This document shows, in pieces, positions 16,552-28,319 of a stretch of 29,299 bases of DNA (position 1 is the first letter of the stretch; every line of letters starts with the position of its first letter). The notes under the pieces were generated by a model. It did not search any database. It had not been told where the DNA came from and was given only the letters and a program-made list of their open reading frames with translations. Position numbers and translations under genes: made by a program. This DNA comes from Candidatus Geothrix odensensis. GTDB taxonomy: Bacteria > Acidobacteriota > Holophagae > Holophagales > Holophagaceae. The stretch covers positions 1 through 29,299 of the forward strand of contig JADKCH010000023.1 in NCBI GenBank assembly GCA_016714685.1. The letters are read 5' to 3'.

Positions 16552-19325
16552 ATGCACGTATGGAAGAGCCTCGGCGAACGGCGGGGACTCATCAAGAAAA
16601 CCAAAGCGGAGTTCAGCGACGAACTTCCCGTGGACGAGAGCGTGCGCCAAATCACCCGACGCAACTTCTTTCGGTTCTCCGGACTTGGTTTTGCGGCGGG
16701 TCTGGCCATCGGATGCAAGAGCAAGGTGGTCGAAAAGGCGATGCCCTACCTGAACGCCCAGGAAGGCCTCACGCCTGGCGTGGCGCAGTGGTACGCCACC
16801 ACTTGCCAGGGCTGTTCGGCGGGCTGCGGCGTCCTGGCCCGCAGCCGCGACGGTCGCCCCGTGAAACTGGAAGGGAATCCCGACCATCCCCTGAATCGCG
16901 GCGGCCTATGCGCCATCGGCCAGGCCCAGACGCGCGGACTGTACGATCCTTCGCGTCTCAAGCAACCTCGCTTGCAGGGGCAGGACTGCGCCTGGCAGGC
17001 ATTCGATGCTGATCTGGCCAAGCGGTTTGCGGAGATCAAGGGGAAGGGCGGGAAGCTCCGGATCCTGACTGGAACCCTACTCAGCCCCACCTTGAAAGCC
17101 ACCATCCATGGCTTTCTCGGCGGATTCAAGGACGGCAAGCTGATCAGCTACGATGCCCTGAGCTGCGCCGCCATCTCTGCCGCCTATGAGCAGACGCATG
17201 GGCTGAAGGTACTGCCGCACTACCGTCTCGAGGAAGCTGAGTTCATTCTAGGCATCGAGGCGGATTTCCTGGGGACTTGGATCAACCCTGCAGGCTTCAC
17301 ACGAGCCTACGCCAGTCGCCGCGGCCCTGACAATTCACGGCCCATGTCCAAGCATGTGCAAGCCGAAGCCTGCATGTCCCTGACGGGCAGCAACGCTGAT
17401 GAACGCCTCCGTCTCGCGCCTTCCGAGGTTGTTCCGTTCCTTGAAGCCCTGGCCTCGGCCCTGGGTTCTGGGAAGTCCGGCGGAGACCTGCGGAAAGAGC
17501 TCAGTACCAAGGCCAATGCTTTGGCTCACGAGCTGGGCGAGCACAGGGGTTCATCATTGGTGCTTTGCGGCGCCAACGACCTGTACGCGCAACTGCTCAC
17601 GGCACGCATCAACCACCTGCTGGGCAACGAGGGCCACACGGTGGATCTGTCTCATCCAAGCCTCCAGAAGCAGGGTGATGACCGGGCTCTTGCGGGGCTC
17701 ATCAAGGAGATGGGCGAGGGACAGATCGATGCGGTGATCGTGGTGGGTGCCAATCCCGTCTATGACCTTCCCGTTGAGTTCTCCAGTGCCTTCGCCAAGG
17801 TGCCTATCCGAGTGAGTCTCGGTCTGACGGCGGATGAAACGGCGGTGACCTGCACCCATCTCGCACCCGATCATCACTGGCTGGAAACCTGGAGTGACGC
17901 GGAACCGGTGGCTGGGACCATGAGCCTGGTCCAGCCCCTCACGAATCCCCTATTTCAAACCCGCCCGGCCCTGGAAAGTTTCCTGACCTGGGGTGGCCAA
18001 TCTTCATCGGCCCTGGAGCATCTCCGAGAGCACTGGCGGAAGGAAGTCTTCCCCCGTCAGAAGGTCGTGGGGGATTTCGGCACCTTTTGGGATGGGGTGC
18101 TGCAGAAGGGAGCGGTCCAGCTTGAAGGGAGCCCGACCTCACCGGCTTATCGCGAGGACCTGAATGCCTCACTCCGAGCGAGGAACGAGGCGAAACCAGG
18201 AACCTACGAGTTGCTGCTCATGGCCAAGGTAGGCATGGGGGATGGCCGTCATGCCTTCAATCCGTGGCTCCAGGAATTGCCTGATCCCATCACCAAAATG
18301 ACCTGGGACAACTATGTGTCCGTGTCGCCCGCCACAGCCAAAGGGTTGGGCCTGGAGCAGGGGGATCTGGCGGCTCTGCGACCTCAAGGTCTACCTGAGC
18401 TGACCCTTCCCGTGGTGGTGCAGCCCGGACAGGACGACCGCACCCTTGCCGTGGCCCTAGGCTATGGCCGGAAGGAGGGTGCCCCCAAGGACTGGAAGAC
18501 CGTGGGCACCAATGTCTATCCCTGGCGCCATCTGGCCAGCGGCTTCCTGGCTGCTTCCTCAGCGGCCCTGCAAATCAGAAGGGTCGGGGGTCGGGCCGAA
18601 CTGGCTGCCACCCAGGATCACCACAGCCTCGAAGGGCGTGAACTGGTGCGCGAGATGGCCCTGGAACCCTACCTGCGGGATCCGGCCTCGGCACGCCCCC
18701 ATGAACAGCCGGGACCTTCTGTCTATGGGGAGCATCCTCACGGCAAGCATCGCTGGGCCATGGTCATCGACCTGAACAAATGCACCGGTTGTTCCGGCTG
18801 CGTCATTGGCTGCCAGGTGGAGAACAACATTCCCGTCGTGGGCAAGGAAGAGGTCGCGAAGAAGCGGGAGATGCACTGGCTGCGCATCGACCGGTACTAC
18901 GAAGGCAGCGAGGCTGAACCCAAGGTGTTCCACCAACCCATGATGTGTCAGCAGTGCGACAACGCGCCCTGCGAGAACGTCTGCCCCGTGCTGGCCACGG
19001 TCCACAGTGAAGAGGGTCTCAATCAGCAGGTCTACAACCGCTGCGTGGGCACACGCTACTGCGCTAACAACTGCCCCTACAAGGTCCGCCGCTTCACGAA
19101 CTGAAGGATGGGGAAGCCCAGCCGGCCTGCATGCAGAGCTGCCCGGCCCAGGCCATCGTCTTCGGCGACGTACAGGATCCGGATAGCCAGATCAGCCATG
19201 CCATGCGCGACCCAAAACGGTTCCTCGTGCTCGGGGAACTGGGTATCGGACCCGCTGTGAGCTACCTCACAAAAATACGCAACGCGGACTCGACCGAAGC
19301 CAAGGGAGGCCACCATGGCGCCTGA
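16552..19325 (+). pseudogene. actB: Alternative complex III iron-sulfur subunit, frameshifted and apparently missing a segment
   Basis: ActB joins a molybdopterin-oxidoreductase-like domain that in this family carries no Mo cofactor to a multi-cluster ferredoxin domain, exported by Tat. The twin-arginine signal TRRNFFRFSG (Arg36-Arg37) is clear. A cysteine group CQGCSAGC opens the first domain. The ferredoxin part begins near residue 735 with CTGCSGCVIGC, then CQQCDNAPCENVC and CVGTRYCANNCPYKVRRF. There the first frame ends (19104) after TN. The other frame resumes at ELKDGEAQPACMQSCPAQAI and runs to 19325. Homologues carry about 40-50 residues between RRF and LKDGE, including a CxxC pair for a cluster; these are absent here. 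So this is either a real deletion plus frameshift or an assembly error. GAGGAG precedes the ATG; the end overlaps actC by 11 bases. Confidence 0.88.
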
Positions 19326-20725
19326 AGACCACACCTCCGCCTTGCCCGCCACTCTCCTGATCGAGGATGAACAGGAGCGTGGCTACGGTCATGTCCTGCC
19401 CCTCATCGACGGGAACAAGACCTATTCCCAAGTCACTGAGGAAGTCTTCAGCACCACGGAGCGCATGCCCCCCCTCAAGTGGTGGCTGGCTCTCTCGGTG
19501 TCCTTGTCACTGCTTCTGCTGGGGGCCTGGGCCGTGACCCAGACCGTGACCCGGGGCATCGGCACCTGGGGCCTCAACCGCACTGTGGGCTGGGCCTTCG
19601 ACATCACCAATTTCGTCTTCTGGGTGGGCATCGGGCACGCCGGGACGTTGATCTCCGCCATCCTCTTCTTGTTCCGGCAAAGGTGGCGCACCAGCATCAA
19701 CCGAGCAGCGGAAGCCATGACCATCTTTGCGGTCATGTGTGCCGGCACTTTCCCGATCATCCACATGGGCCGACCCTGGCTGGCTTTCTGGGCCACGCCC
19801 TATCCGAATACCCGGGGCCCGCTTTGGGTGAACTTCAAGAGTCCGTTGCTGTGGGATGTCTTTGCCATCAGCACGTACTTCATCATCTCACTCACTTTTT
19901 GGTATCTGGGTATGGTCCCTGACCTGGCCACCATGCGGGACCGGGCCAAGACCAAGGTCCGCAAAGCCATTTTCAGTGTCTTCTCTCTGGGTTGGAACGG
20001 TTCCAACCGGACCTGGAGCCGCTACGAGACGGTCTACATGCTGCTGGCGGGTCTCAGCACGCCGCTTGTAATCTCGGTGCACACCATCGTGTCCATGGAC
20101 TTTGCTACCTCCGTGATTCCCGGCTGGCATGCGACGATCTTCCCGCCCTACTTCGTGGCTGGGGCCGTCTTCAGCGGCTTCGCCATGGTGCTCACGCTCA
20201 TGATCATCGCCCGGAAGGTGATGGACCTGGAGGAGTACATCACGGTGCGGCACCTGGAAGCCATGACCAAAGTGATCATCGCCACTGGGATGATCGTGGG
20301 CATGTCCTATGGCACCGAGTTCTTCATGGCCTGGTACAGCGGCAACAACTTCGAGCGCTACGTATTCATCAACCGTGCCCTTGGCCCTTTCAAATGGGCG
20401 TACTGGTCCATGGTGAGCTGCAATGTGATCATCCCCCAGCTCTTCTGGATTCCGGAAGGTGCGCACGACGCCCTGGATGATTTTCATCCTGTCCATCTTC
20501 GTGAACATTGGCATGTGGTTCGAGCGCTTCGTCATCATCGTGACGAGCCTCCACCGCGACTATCTCCCTTCCTCTTGGGCCATGTACACACCCACCTTCG
20601 TGGAAGTGGCCATCTTCCTGGGCAGCTTCGGGCTCTTCTTCACCTGCTTCCTGATCTTCACCCGGTTGCTGCCCATGATCGCGGCCAGCGAAGTGAAAGG
20701 AGTGCTGAAGCATGAGGAGCACTGA
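19315..20725 (+). pseudogene. actC: Alternative complex III NrfD-like membrane subunit (one-base insertion)
   Basis: ActC is the large integral-membrane quinol-binding subunit of the NrfD/PsrC type with about ten helices. Recognisable stretches are GWAFDITNFVFWVGIGHAGT, MCAGTFPIIHMGRPWLAFW and GMSYGTEFFMAWYSGNNFER. The frame breaks at about 20449. Reading TTCTGG, then skipping the A, then TTCCGGAAGGTG restores QLFWFRKVRTTPWMIFILSI, exactly the expected family sequence, and continues to KGVLKHEEH at 20725. This is a single inserted base, unlike most other breaks here, which look like missing bases. GGGAGG lies before the ATG. The end overlaps the actD-actE start by 14 bases. Confidence 0.92.
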
Positions 20726-21902
20726 CGCCATCACCCTGACCCGGTTCCGCGCCAGCTTCGCGGATCCCCACCTCCTGCTTGAAGCCGTGAAGCGCCTGAA
20801 GCAGGAGGGCTATCCGATCATCGACACCTACTCGCCCTTCCCCGTGCACGGGATGGATGAGGCCATCGGCCTGAAACCCTCCCGCCTACCCCGTGCCTGC
20901 TTGGCCTTTGGACTGCTCGGTCTGGCTACCGCGCTGGGCGTGCAGATCTGGACCTCGGCCTATGACTACCCCCTGATCGTGGGTGGCAAGCCCCTGGTGT
21001 CCCTTCCCGCTTTCATCCCTGTGTCCTTTGAACTCACGGTCCTGTTCGCGGGGCTGGGTGTGGTGGCCAGCCTGTTCGTGGCTTCAGGCATGAGGCCGAA
21101 GTTTAAGGTGCCTGATCTTCATCCGGGCGTGAATGACGATCGCTTTGTGGTAGCCGGTGAGATCCAGGCCGGCGCGAGCTTTACGGTGGTCCAATCCTTG
21201 ATGGCGAGCCTTGGTGCCCTAGAAACCGAACTACTGGTGGAGGACAAGAGTCAAACGGATCACTCCCTGCTGGATCGCGAGGCGAAACCCCTTGCCTTCC
21301 TCCTGGCCGCCATTCCCGCGGTGCTGGTGCTGGCCGCTTTGCCTCTGCTGAACCGAAATTACTTGAAGCGGAACCTTGCTTGGGACGGGGGCATGATGGC
21401 CCCTGTGGCCTACCAGTCCTTCGATCCGCACCCATCATTGCCGGGCGGGCAGGTGCTCCAGACACCTCCCGCAGGCACCGTGTCGCGCAAGGGGCTGGTG
21501 CCGCTGCCCTATGGACCCGGAAAGGTGGAGGCCGAGCGTGCGGGCCTGGAATTGAAGAATCCCTTTCAGCCATCTCAGGAGAATTTCAGCCGCGGGAAGC
21601 TGGTCTACGATCGGAGCTGCGCCGCCTGCCATGGCCTGGACGGTGACAACAACAGCAGTGTGATCGTGGCGAGGGGCCTGTTGGCTCCAGCGATCCTGGT
21701 GGCACCGGTCGTGAGGAACATGCCTGATGGGCGTCTCTTCCATGTGGCGACCTTCGGGGGTCCCCAAAAGATGAAGGGGCTGGGCGACCTCATCAGTCGC
21801 GACGACCGCTGGAAAGTGGTTCTCTACATCCGGGAACTGCAGAGAGCCGCCGCGCCGAAGCCCTTACCTGCGCCGCCCCCGAGCACTGGAGCGACATCAT
21901 GA
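20712..21902 (+). CDS. actDE: Fused alternative complex III subunits ActD-ActE
   Basis: In most organisms ActD (two-helix membrane protein) and ActE (monohaem cytochrome c) are separate. Here one unbroken 396-residue frame contains both. Residues 1 to about 180 are ActD: LLLEAVKRLKQEGYPIIDTY and PFPVHGMDEAIGL, then two helices around VGGKPLVSLPAFIPVSFELT. A third helix (LAFLLAAIPAVLVLAALPLL, about residue 200) leads into the ActE domain, with LAWDGGMMAPVAYQSFDPHP, one haem motif CAACH at about residue 303, and a Met-containing MPDGRLFH as the likely sixth-ligand region. The tail is Pro-rich. No in-frame stop or ribosome site separates the parts, though a lost stop by indel cannot be excluded, given how many indels this window has. 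The stop overlaps the actF start. Confidence 0.88.
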   Translation: MRSTDAITLTRFRASFADPHLLLEAVKRLKQEGYPIIDTYSPFPVHGMDEAIGLKPSRLPRACLAFGLLGLATALGVQIWTSAYDYPLIVGGKPLVSLPAFIPVSFELTVLFAGLGVVASLFVASGMRPKFKVPDLHPGVNDDRFVVAGEIQAGASFTVVQSLMASLGALETELLVEDKSQTDHSLLDREAKPLAFLLAAIPAVLVLAALPLLNRNYLKRNLAWDGGMMAPVAYQSFDPHPSLPGGQVLQTPPAGTVSRKGLVPLPYGPGKVEAERAGLELKNPFQPSQENFSRGKLVYDRSCAACHGLDGDNNSSVIVARGLLAPAILVAPVVRNMPDGRLFHVATFGGPQKMKGLGDLISRDDRWKVVLYIRELQRAAAPKPLPAPPPSTGATS

Positions 21903-23047
21903 AGCCCAACCAGGTGTTCTCCGTTCCTTCACGCGATCTCACCAGACCCCAGTTCCCCACCCTCGCGGAGATAGGGGAGAAATTCCGTCTCGGGGCCTGG
22001 ACCCTTTCAGGCCTGGGGCTATTGATGCTGGGCATCGGTCTCGCCACCAGTCCCCTTCATGCCTGGGCCAATGTGCTGATGACCGCCTTCAACCTGACCT
22101 GCGTGGGGCTCGGGGGCCTGTTCCTGTTGGCCATCCAGTCCACCACGGGCGCCCGCTGGAGCGATCCCATCCTGAAGGCCCACCGGGCCATGCCCGCCCT
22201 GCTGCCCATCGCGGGACTGATGATGCTGGCGCTCTGGTTCGGGGCTGACACCCTCTACCCCTGGGCCCGCCCTGAAGCCCATACGGACCACCTGCTCAAA
22301 GGGCGTCTGGTCTGGCTGAACCGGCCCTTCTTCTTTGGCCGGATCCTGGTGTTCTTCGGGCTCTGGATCCTGTTTGGGCGCCGGATGGTGCAGCGAGGCA
22401 AGGGGGCGGCGGTCTTCATCCTGGTGTTCGGGGTTTCCTTCGTCCTGGCGAATTTTGACTGGATCATGACCCTGGAACCCGCCTGGAACAGCACCATCTT
22501 CGCCATCTACGGCTTCTCTGGGATGTTCCTCCAGGGCATCGCCATCGTCACCATCAGCGCCATCGTCCTGCGCCGCGTGGGCCTGCTGCCGGAGATCTCC
22601 AAGGCCCAGAACCATGACCTGGGCAAGCTGCTCTTCGCCTTCAGTTGCTTCTGGGCCTACATCTGGCTCAGCCAGTTCCTGCTGGTGTGGTACGCGAACA
22701 TTCCTGAGGAAACCGCGCCCATCCGCCTGATGCTCAACAGCAAGTGGACGCCCTTCTTCTACCTGAACCTGGTGCTCAATTTCGGCCTGCCCTTCGTGAT
22801 GCTGCTCCAGCGCAAGGCGAAGACGAATGAGCGGGTCCTGATGGTGGCCTGCTTCACGGTGCTGGCCGGACATTGGCTGGACCTCTATCTCATGGTCTTG
22901 CCTCCCGTCCTCAAGGGGGCCGCTCCCGGCTTCGGATTTTCAGAGGCTGGTGGGATCCTCCTGCAGTTCGGAGTTGGGCACATGGCCTGCTGGCCAGTCT
23001 TCATGAAGGATGTAAATCCGGATCAGGAACTGCCTCAGGCTGGGTGA
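21899..23047 (+). CDS. actF: Alternative complex III membrane subunit ActF
   Basis: ActF is the second large membrane subunit of the complex, related to ActC and lying beside it. The 382-residue frame is intact with about ten helices, including FFFGRILVFFGLWILFGRRM, FVLANFDWIMTLEPAWNSTI and LAGHWLDLYLMVLPPVLKG. ActF ends the plus-strand unit. No cytochrome oxidase genes follow, unlike many act clusters. Its last 13 bases overlap the end of the convergent small membrane gene (stop at 23035), so there is no intergenic terminator between the two operons. Confidence 0.95.
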   Translation: MKPNQVFSVPSRDLTRPQFPTLAEIGEKFRLGAWTLSGLGLLMLGIGLATSPLHAWANVLMTAFNLTCVGLGGLFLLAIQSTTGARWSDPILKAHRAMPALLPIAGLMMLALWFGADTLYPWARPEAHTDHLLKGRLVWLNRPFFFGRILVFFGLWILFGRRMVQRGKGAAVFILVFGVSFVLANFDWIMTLEPAWNSTIFAIYGFSGMFLQGIAIVTISAIVLRRVGLLPEISKAQNHDLGKLLFAFSCFWAYIWLSQFLLVWYANIPEETAPIRLMLNSKWTPFFYLNLVLNFGLPFVMLLQRKAKTNERVLMVACFTVLAGHWLDLYLMVLPPVLKGAAPGFGFSEAGGILLQFGVGHMACWPVFMKDVNPDQELPQAG

Positions 23048-23265
23048 TCAGTCCTTCCGCCCATGCTGAGTAGTGCTCGAAAAGCCAGGAACAAGGCCAC
23101 GGTCGTGAGGGCCAGCGAGACGCCGAAGGCGCCGGGCAGGACACTGCGCTGGCCATCAAGGACCGCGCCCAGTACGGTCTCAAACAGGTAGAGCTGGATG
23201 ACCAGCAGCACGAGGATCACACCCAAGGCTGCCGGAGAGATGCGGACGCTGGGAGTGGGATTCAT
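23035..23265 (-). CDS. Small membrane protein, last gene of the molybdoenzyme operon (DUF6755-like)
   Basis: A 76-residue protein starting MNPTPSVRISPAALGVILVL, with two hydrophobic helices (GVILVLLVIQLYLFETVLGA and LALTTVALFLAFRALLSM) separated by a short loop. The ATG overlaps the stop of the Rieske gene (ATGA), so I prefer it to an in-frame start 10 codons earlier. It is probably a small anchor or assembly subunit for the Rieske/molybdoenzyme complex. The DUF6755 name is from memory of neighbours in such clusters and needs a profile search. Confidence 0.75.
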   Translation of the reverse strand: MNPTPSVRISPAALGVILVLLVIQLYLFETVLGAVLDGQRSVLPGAFGVSLALTTVALFLAFRALLSMGGRTDHPA

Positions 23266-23822
23266 GCCTGCACCTCCGCTTTCTCGCGTGGGCAATCCGC
23301 CACGCGATCTAGGTTCTCGAGGGTGGGTTTGGGAAGCTCACCCACCGCCCATAGACTTCCATCGGCCCGCTGCTCAATGGCAATGGCCGAAAGGGGCCGG
23401 CTGGGCGGCCCCTGGACGGGGAAGCCCCGGTCTGTTTCGAAGAAGCCCAGGTGGCATGGGCATTCCAGGCGCCCGCCGGAAAAGCGCACGGCGCAGCCCA
23501 GGTGCGTGCAGGTCTGCCGGTAGGCTTTCAACTCACCCTTGGCGGTTCGCAGCAGGATGCAGGCATCGTGGGCATCCCGGAACTTGAAGAGCTTGCTCTC
23601 GCCGTTTTTCAGATCGGTGGCCAGGCCTAGGGCCACGGGATGCTCGGAAGGCCCGGATGCTGGGTCGGAGGCGCCCTCAAGGGGCTTCTTCCTCAGCCAG
23701 AGGTAGCCGATGCCGCCGGTGAAGCCGGCGCTGACGAGCGCCAGGAAGCGAGCAAACTCGCGACGGGAGAAATGGCCTTCTTCGGCCAGTTCGAGGGGGA
23801 AGGCGCGGCGCCACCAGGCCAT
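23262..23822 (-). CDS. Rieske [2Fe-2S] protein with Tat-type signal anchor
   Basis: An electron-transfer protein with a high-potential 2Fe-2S cluster bound by two Cys and two His. The motifs CTHLGC and CPCHLGFF are complete. The N-terminus has SRREFARFLALVSAGFTGG, a twin-arginine signal anchor that places the cluster domain on the periplasmic side. Length (186) fits a quinol-cytochrome-reductase-type Rieske protein, but no cytochrome b/c1 genes are nearby. It sits between the ferredoxin gene (TGATG overlap) and the small membrane gene (ATGA overlap). Its partner is inferred to be the operon's membrane cytochrome. Confidence 0.92.
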   Translation of the reverse strand: MAWWRRAFPLELAEEGHFSRREFARFLALVSAGFTGGIGYLWLRKKPLEGASDPASGPSEHPVALGLATDLKNGESKLFKFRDAHDACILLRTAKGELKAYRQTCTHLGCAVRFSGGRLECPCHLGFFETDRGFPVQGPPSRPLSAIAIEQRADGSLWAVGELPKPTLENLDRVADCPREKAEVQA

Positions 23823-24402
23823 CAGTAGCCTCCGTCGATGAGTAATGCTGCGTCAAGGTGCAGCGGTGTCTCAGGATCCGGCACCATGAGGGCGTTCTTC
23901 GTCTTCACGTGCACGGCACCAATGAGGAAATCGCGCAGGGGCTTGTTCTTGCGCAGGTTCGCCACCTCATCCTTGCGCACAAATAGCAGGGCCTGGCTGG
24001 GGCAGACCGTGGCGCACATGGGCTTGTGGCCCACAGAGGTCCGGTCGTAGCAGAGGTCGCACTTGAGCATCTGCTCGAGGCCCGAGAAGACGATGGGAAT
24101 GCCGAAGGGGCAGCTCAGCTCGCAATTCTGGCAGCCGATGCAGCGGGGTTTCTGGGCCGCGTGGACGACGCCATCCTCACTGCGCTTGATCGCGTCCGAA
24201 GGGCAGACCTGGGCACAGATGGGATCTTCGCAGTGCATGCAGACGGTGGGCACAGTCTGGGTGCTGTTGAAGCGGTCCATCTCGTCGAGATGGATCATGG
24301 ACCGCCCTCGGTGAGTGCCGCACTCCGCGCAGGCACCCACGCAGGAGCGGCAGCCGATGCAGCGCTGGGGGTCGATGAAAAAGCCGTAGTCCTGGGGCAC
24401 CA

Positions 24403-24403
<1 letters not shown>
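23822..24403 (-). CDS. Four-cluster ferredoxin-type electron-transfer subunit
   Basis: A NrfC/HycB-like protein of 193 residues with cysteine groups CIGCRSCVGAC, CMHCEDPICAQVC, CIGCQNCELSC and CDLCY...CATVC, enough for four [4Fe-4S] clusters. It has no signal peptide and so should lie in the cytoplasm with the catalytic subunit. Start and stop codons overlap those of the neighbours (TGATG on both sides), which implies equal synthesis. It probably connects the molybdoenzyme to the membrane subunit. Confidence 0.93.
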
Positions 24404-26664
<2,261 letters not shown>

Positions 26665-26671
26665 GAAAACC

Positions 26672-27783
26672 TCAGGACTTCATGCTGGTGGAATCAAGGA
26701 TGGGCTCGGCGTGTACAGGGATCGTGGCAAAGGGATCGAAGGCCCCCTGCAGACGTTCCCCCTGAGCTTTAGCGACGAGCCGCCGTTTGCAGCGGGGGCA
26801 GAGGTCCAGGTGATGAACCCCCCCACCATGTTGTGCGCCGTCCAGGTCCAGCTCCTTCCAGAGGGCGCCGAGATCGCGGCGCTGGTTGGCCCGGATGAAG
26901 GGCGTCCCGCAGCCCTTGCAGGCCAGTCGTCCCTCGGCTTCGCCCTCGGCCTTGTAGAGGGTGACACCGAGCTGGGCGGGCCGCTGGATGACGTGGAAGA
27001 GCTTGCCGAAGGGCAGCCCGAGCAGCATGAGAATCACCGTCAGTTCGTGCAGGAAGGAAAGGGTGGCGAAGTTGCGGCCCTGTAGCCACTTCTCGGAAGC
27101 GGTGAGCATCAGTCCCGTCATGCTCACGGCGATGAGCAGGACCAGGGGCAGGAGGTCCAGATCGAAACGTTGTGTGGCGGTGTCACCTTCATCCTGCTTG
27201 CGACGGATGAGGCTGAGCACGCAGCCGGCGATCACCATGAAGGCCGCCAGATCCAGAACATGGAAGCTGCAGAAGGCCATGAAGCTGTCGAGCGGGAAGG
27301 ACCCCGCCGGGAAGCCGAACAACCAGGCCTGGTACCGGGCGGAGTTCAGACCTTCGCTGGTGAAGCGGATCCACCCGAACACCAGCGGAATGGTTACGGC
27401 AAAACCCAGCATGCAGCCCCAGGCGATGAGGGCGTGGGCTCCCCAGCGGCGAAGCGATCGCTTCTCGATGAAGCGCTGCAGGAACATTTGGTCCAGGGCC
27501 AAGACGGCCATGCGGGGGAGCGCCTTGAAGGCCTTGGGGGAGAGCAGTGTTCCAACCGTGTGCTGGAAATACATCCGAGTGGCCGGCCGCTCGATCCAGG
27601 TGAAATAGCGGTAGGCCACGCCGAAGCAGGCAAACAGGGTAGCCAGGAGGTAGCCCAGCAGAGCGGGATCAAGCCAACGTCCCCATCGGCTGCCCAGAGC
27701 CACGGCGCCACAAGCGCAGCGGTGGCAAGGGCAGCCCGAATCAGTGGGCGTGGTTCGAGGTCAAGGCGGTCCGACAAGGACAT
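26672..27783 (-). pseudogene. Membrane cytochrome-b-like subunit with C-terminal zinc ribbon (one frameshift)
   Basis: The first gene of the molybdoenzyme operon. The best start is ATG 27783 (MSLSDRLDLEPRPLIRAALA), with GGAG 7 bases upstream. Its first helix, ATAALVAPWLW, is followed by a frame break at about 27685-27703, after which WLDPALLGYLLATLFACFGV continues in another frame to 26672. One indel restores about 370 residues. Six or seven helices carry His residues in positions usual for b-haem anchors (HALIAWGCMLGF, CSFHVLDLAAF, LHELTVILM and KLFHVIQRP), like NarI or HdrE/DsrM. The cytoplasmic tail holds two CxxC pairs (CKGCGTPFI, CPRCKRRL), a zinc-ribbon-like or cluster-binding knuckle. 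Quinone exchange for the complex is the likely job; family membership is uncertain. Confidence 0.72.
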
Positions 27784-27842
27784 GGCAAGGCTCCAGGAGA
27801 CCCAGTCTTAATTTCAGAAACCGGAATCAAAAGGTGACGGTA

Positions 27843-28299
27843 TCAGGCAGGGGAAGCAAGGCCTCTTCGCGGTGGCTTTTTCTTGGCCACCTTCAAGTTT
27901 CGCAAATCCATGAGTTGAAGGTCACGAATGGTGGCCTCAGTCATCGAGGAGGCCACCTGGGACTTCACGGCACTCCAGGCGTCGTGAAGCGGGCAGGGAT
28001 GGTCCCGCTGCAGACCGGGGAACCCCATGACGCAGCCATCCAAGGTGTTCGGGCCTTCGATCGCCGTGACCACTTCACCACGGTGATTCCGGTGGGCAGG
28101 CCTGGCGAGTCGAAACCCACCCTTGGGGCCACGAACGGACAAGAGAACGCCTGCCTGCACCAGTGATTGCAGGATCTTCGCCAGGTAGGGGCGGGGAGGT
28201 CGAGCCTGGACGCCAGATCCTTCGAGAAACAATGATCCCGTCCTCGGGCATGGCGGCGAGGGCGCGGAGAGCATATCCAGTGGCGGTGTTGAACAGCAT
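27843..28299 (-). pseudogene. Second Rrf2-family regulator (two frameshifts)
   Basis: The start MLFNTATGYALRALAAMPED at 28299 is a standard Rrf2 opening. It then changes frame twice: near 28221-28226 (to KDLASRLDLPAP) and near 28188-28191, a G-run, to PYLAKILQSLVQAGVLLSVR and GPKGGFRLARP. From there the frame is open to 27843. Each step is explained by one missing base, and the repaired protein is about 152 residues. Two cysteines remain in DGCVMGFPGLQRDHPCPLHD; one fewer than in the first Rrf2, so cluster binding may differ. It lies 59 bases upstream of the molybdoenzyme operon on the same strand and is probably its regulator. Confidence 0.8.
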
Positions 28300-28319
28300 T
28301 TAGGAGTCCTTACTCCTAA
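28300..28319. promoter_or_regulatory. Perfect dyad over the second rrf2 start region, with -10 element
   Basis: TTAGGAG (28300-28306) and CTCCTAA (28313-28319) are perfect 7-bp arms with a 6-base spacer, the same N6 spacing as the first operator family. The dyad directly abuts the start codon (28299-28297) and covers the ribosome site and the expected transcription start. On the minus strand a consensus TATAAT (28324-28319) overlaps its outer edge. This is the expected place for autoregulatory repression. Confidence 0.6.
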
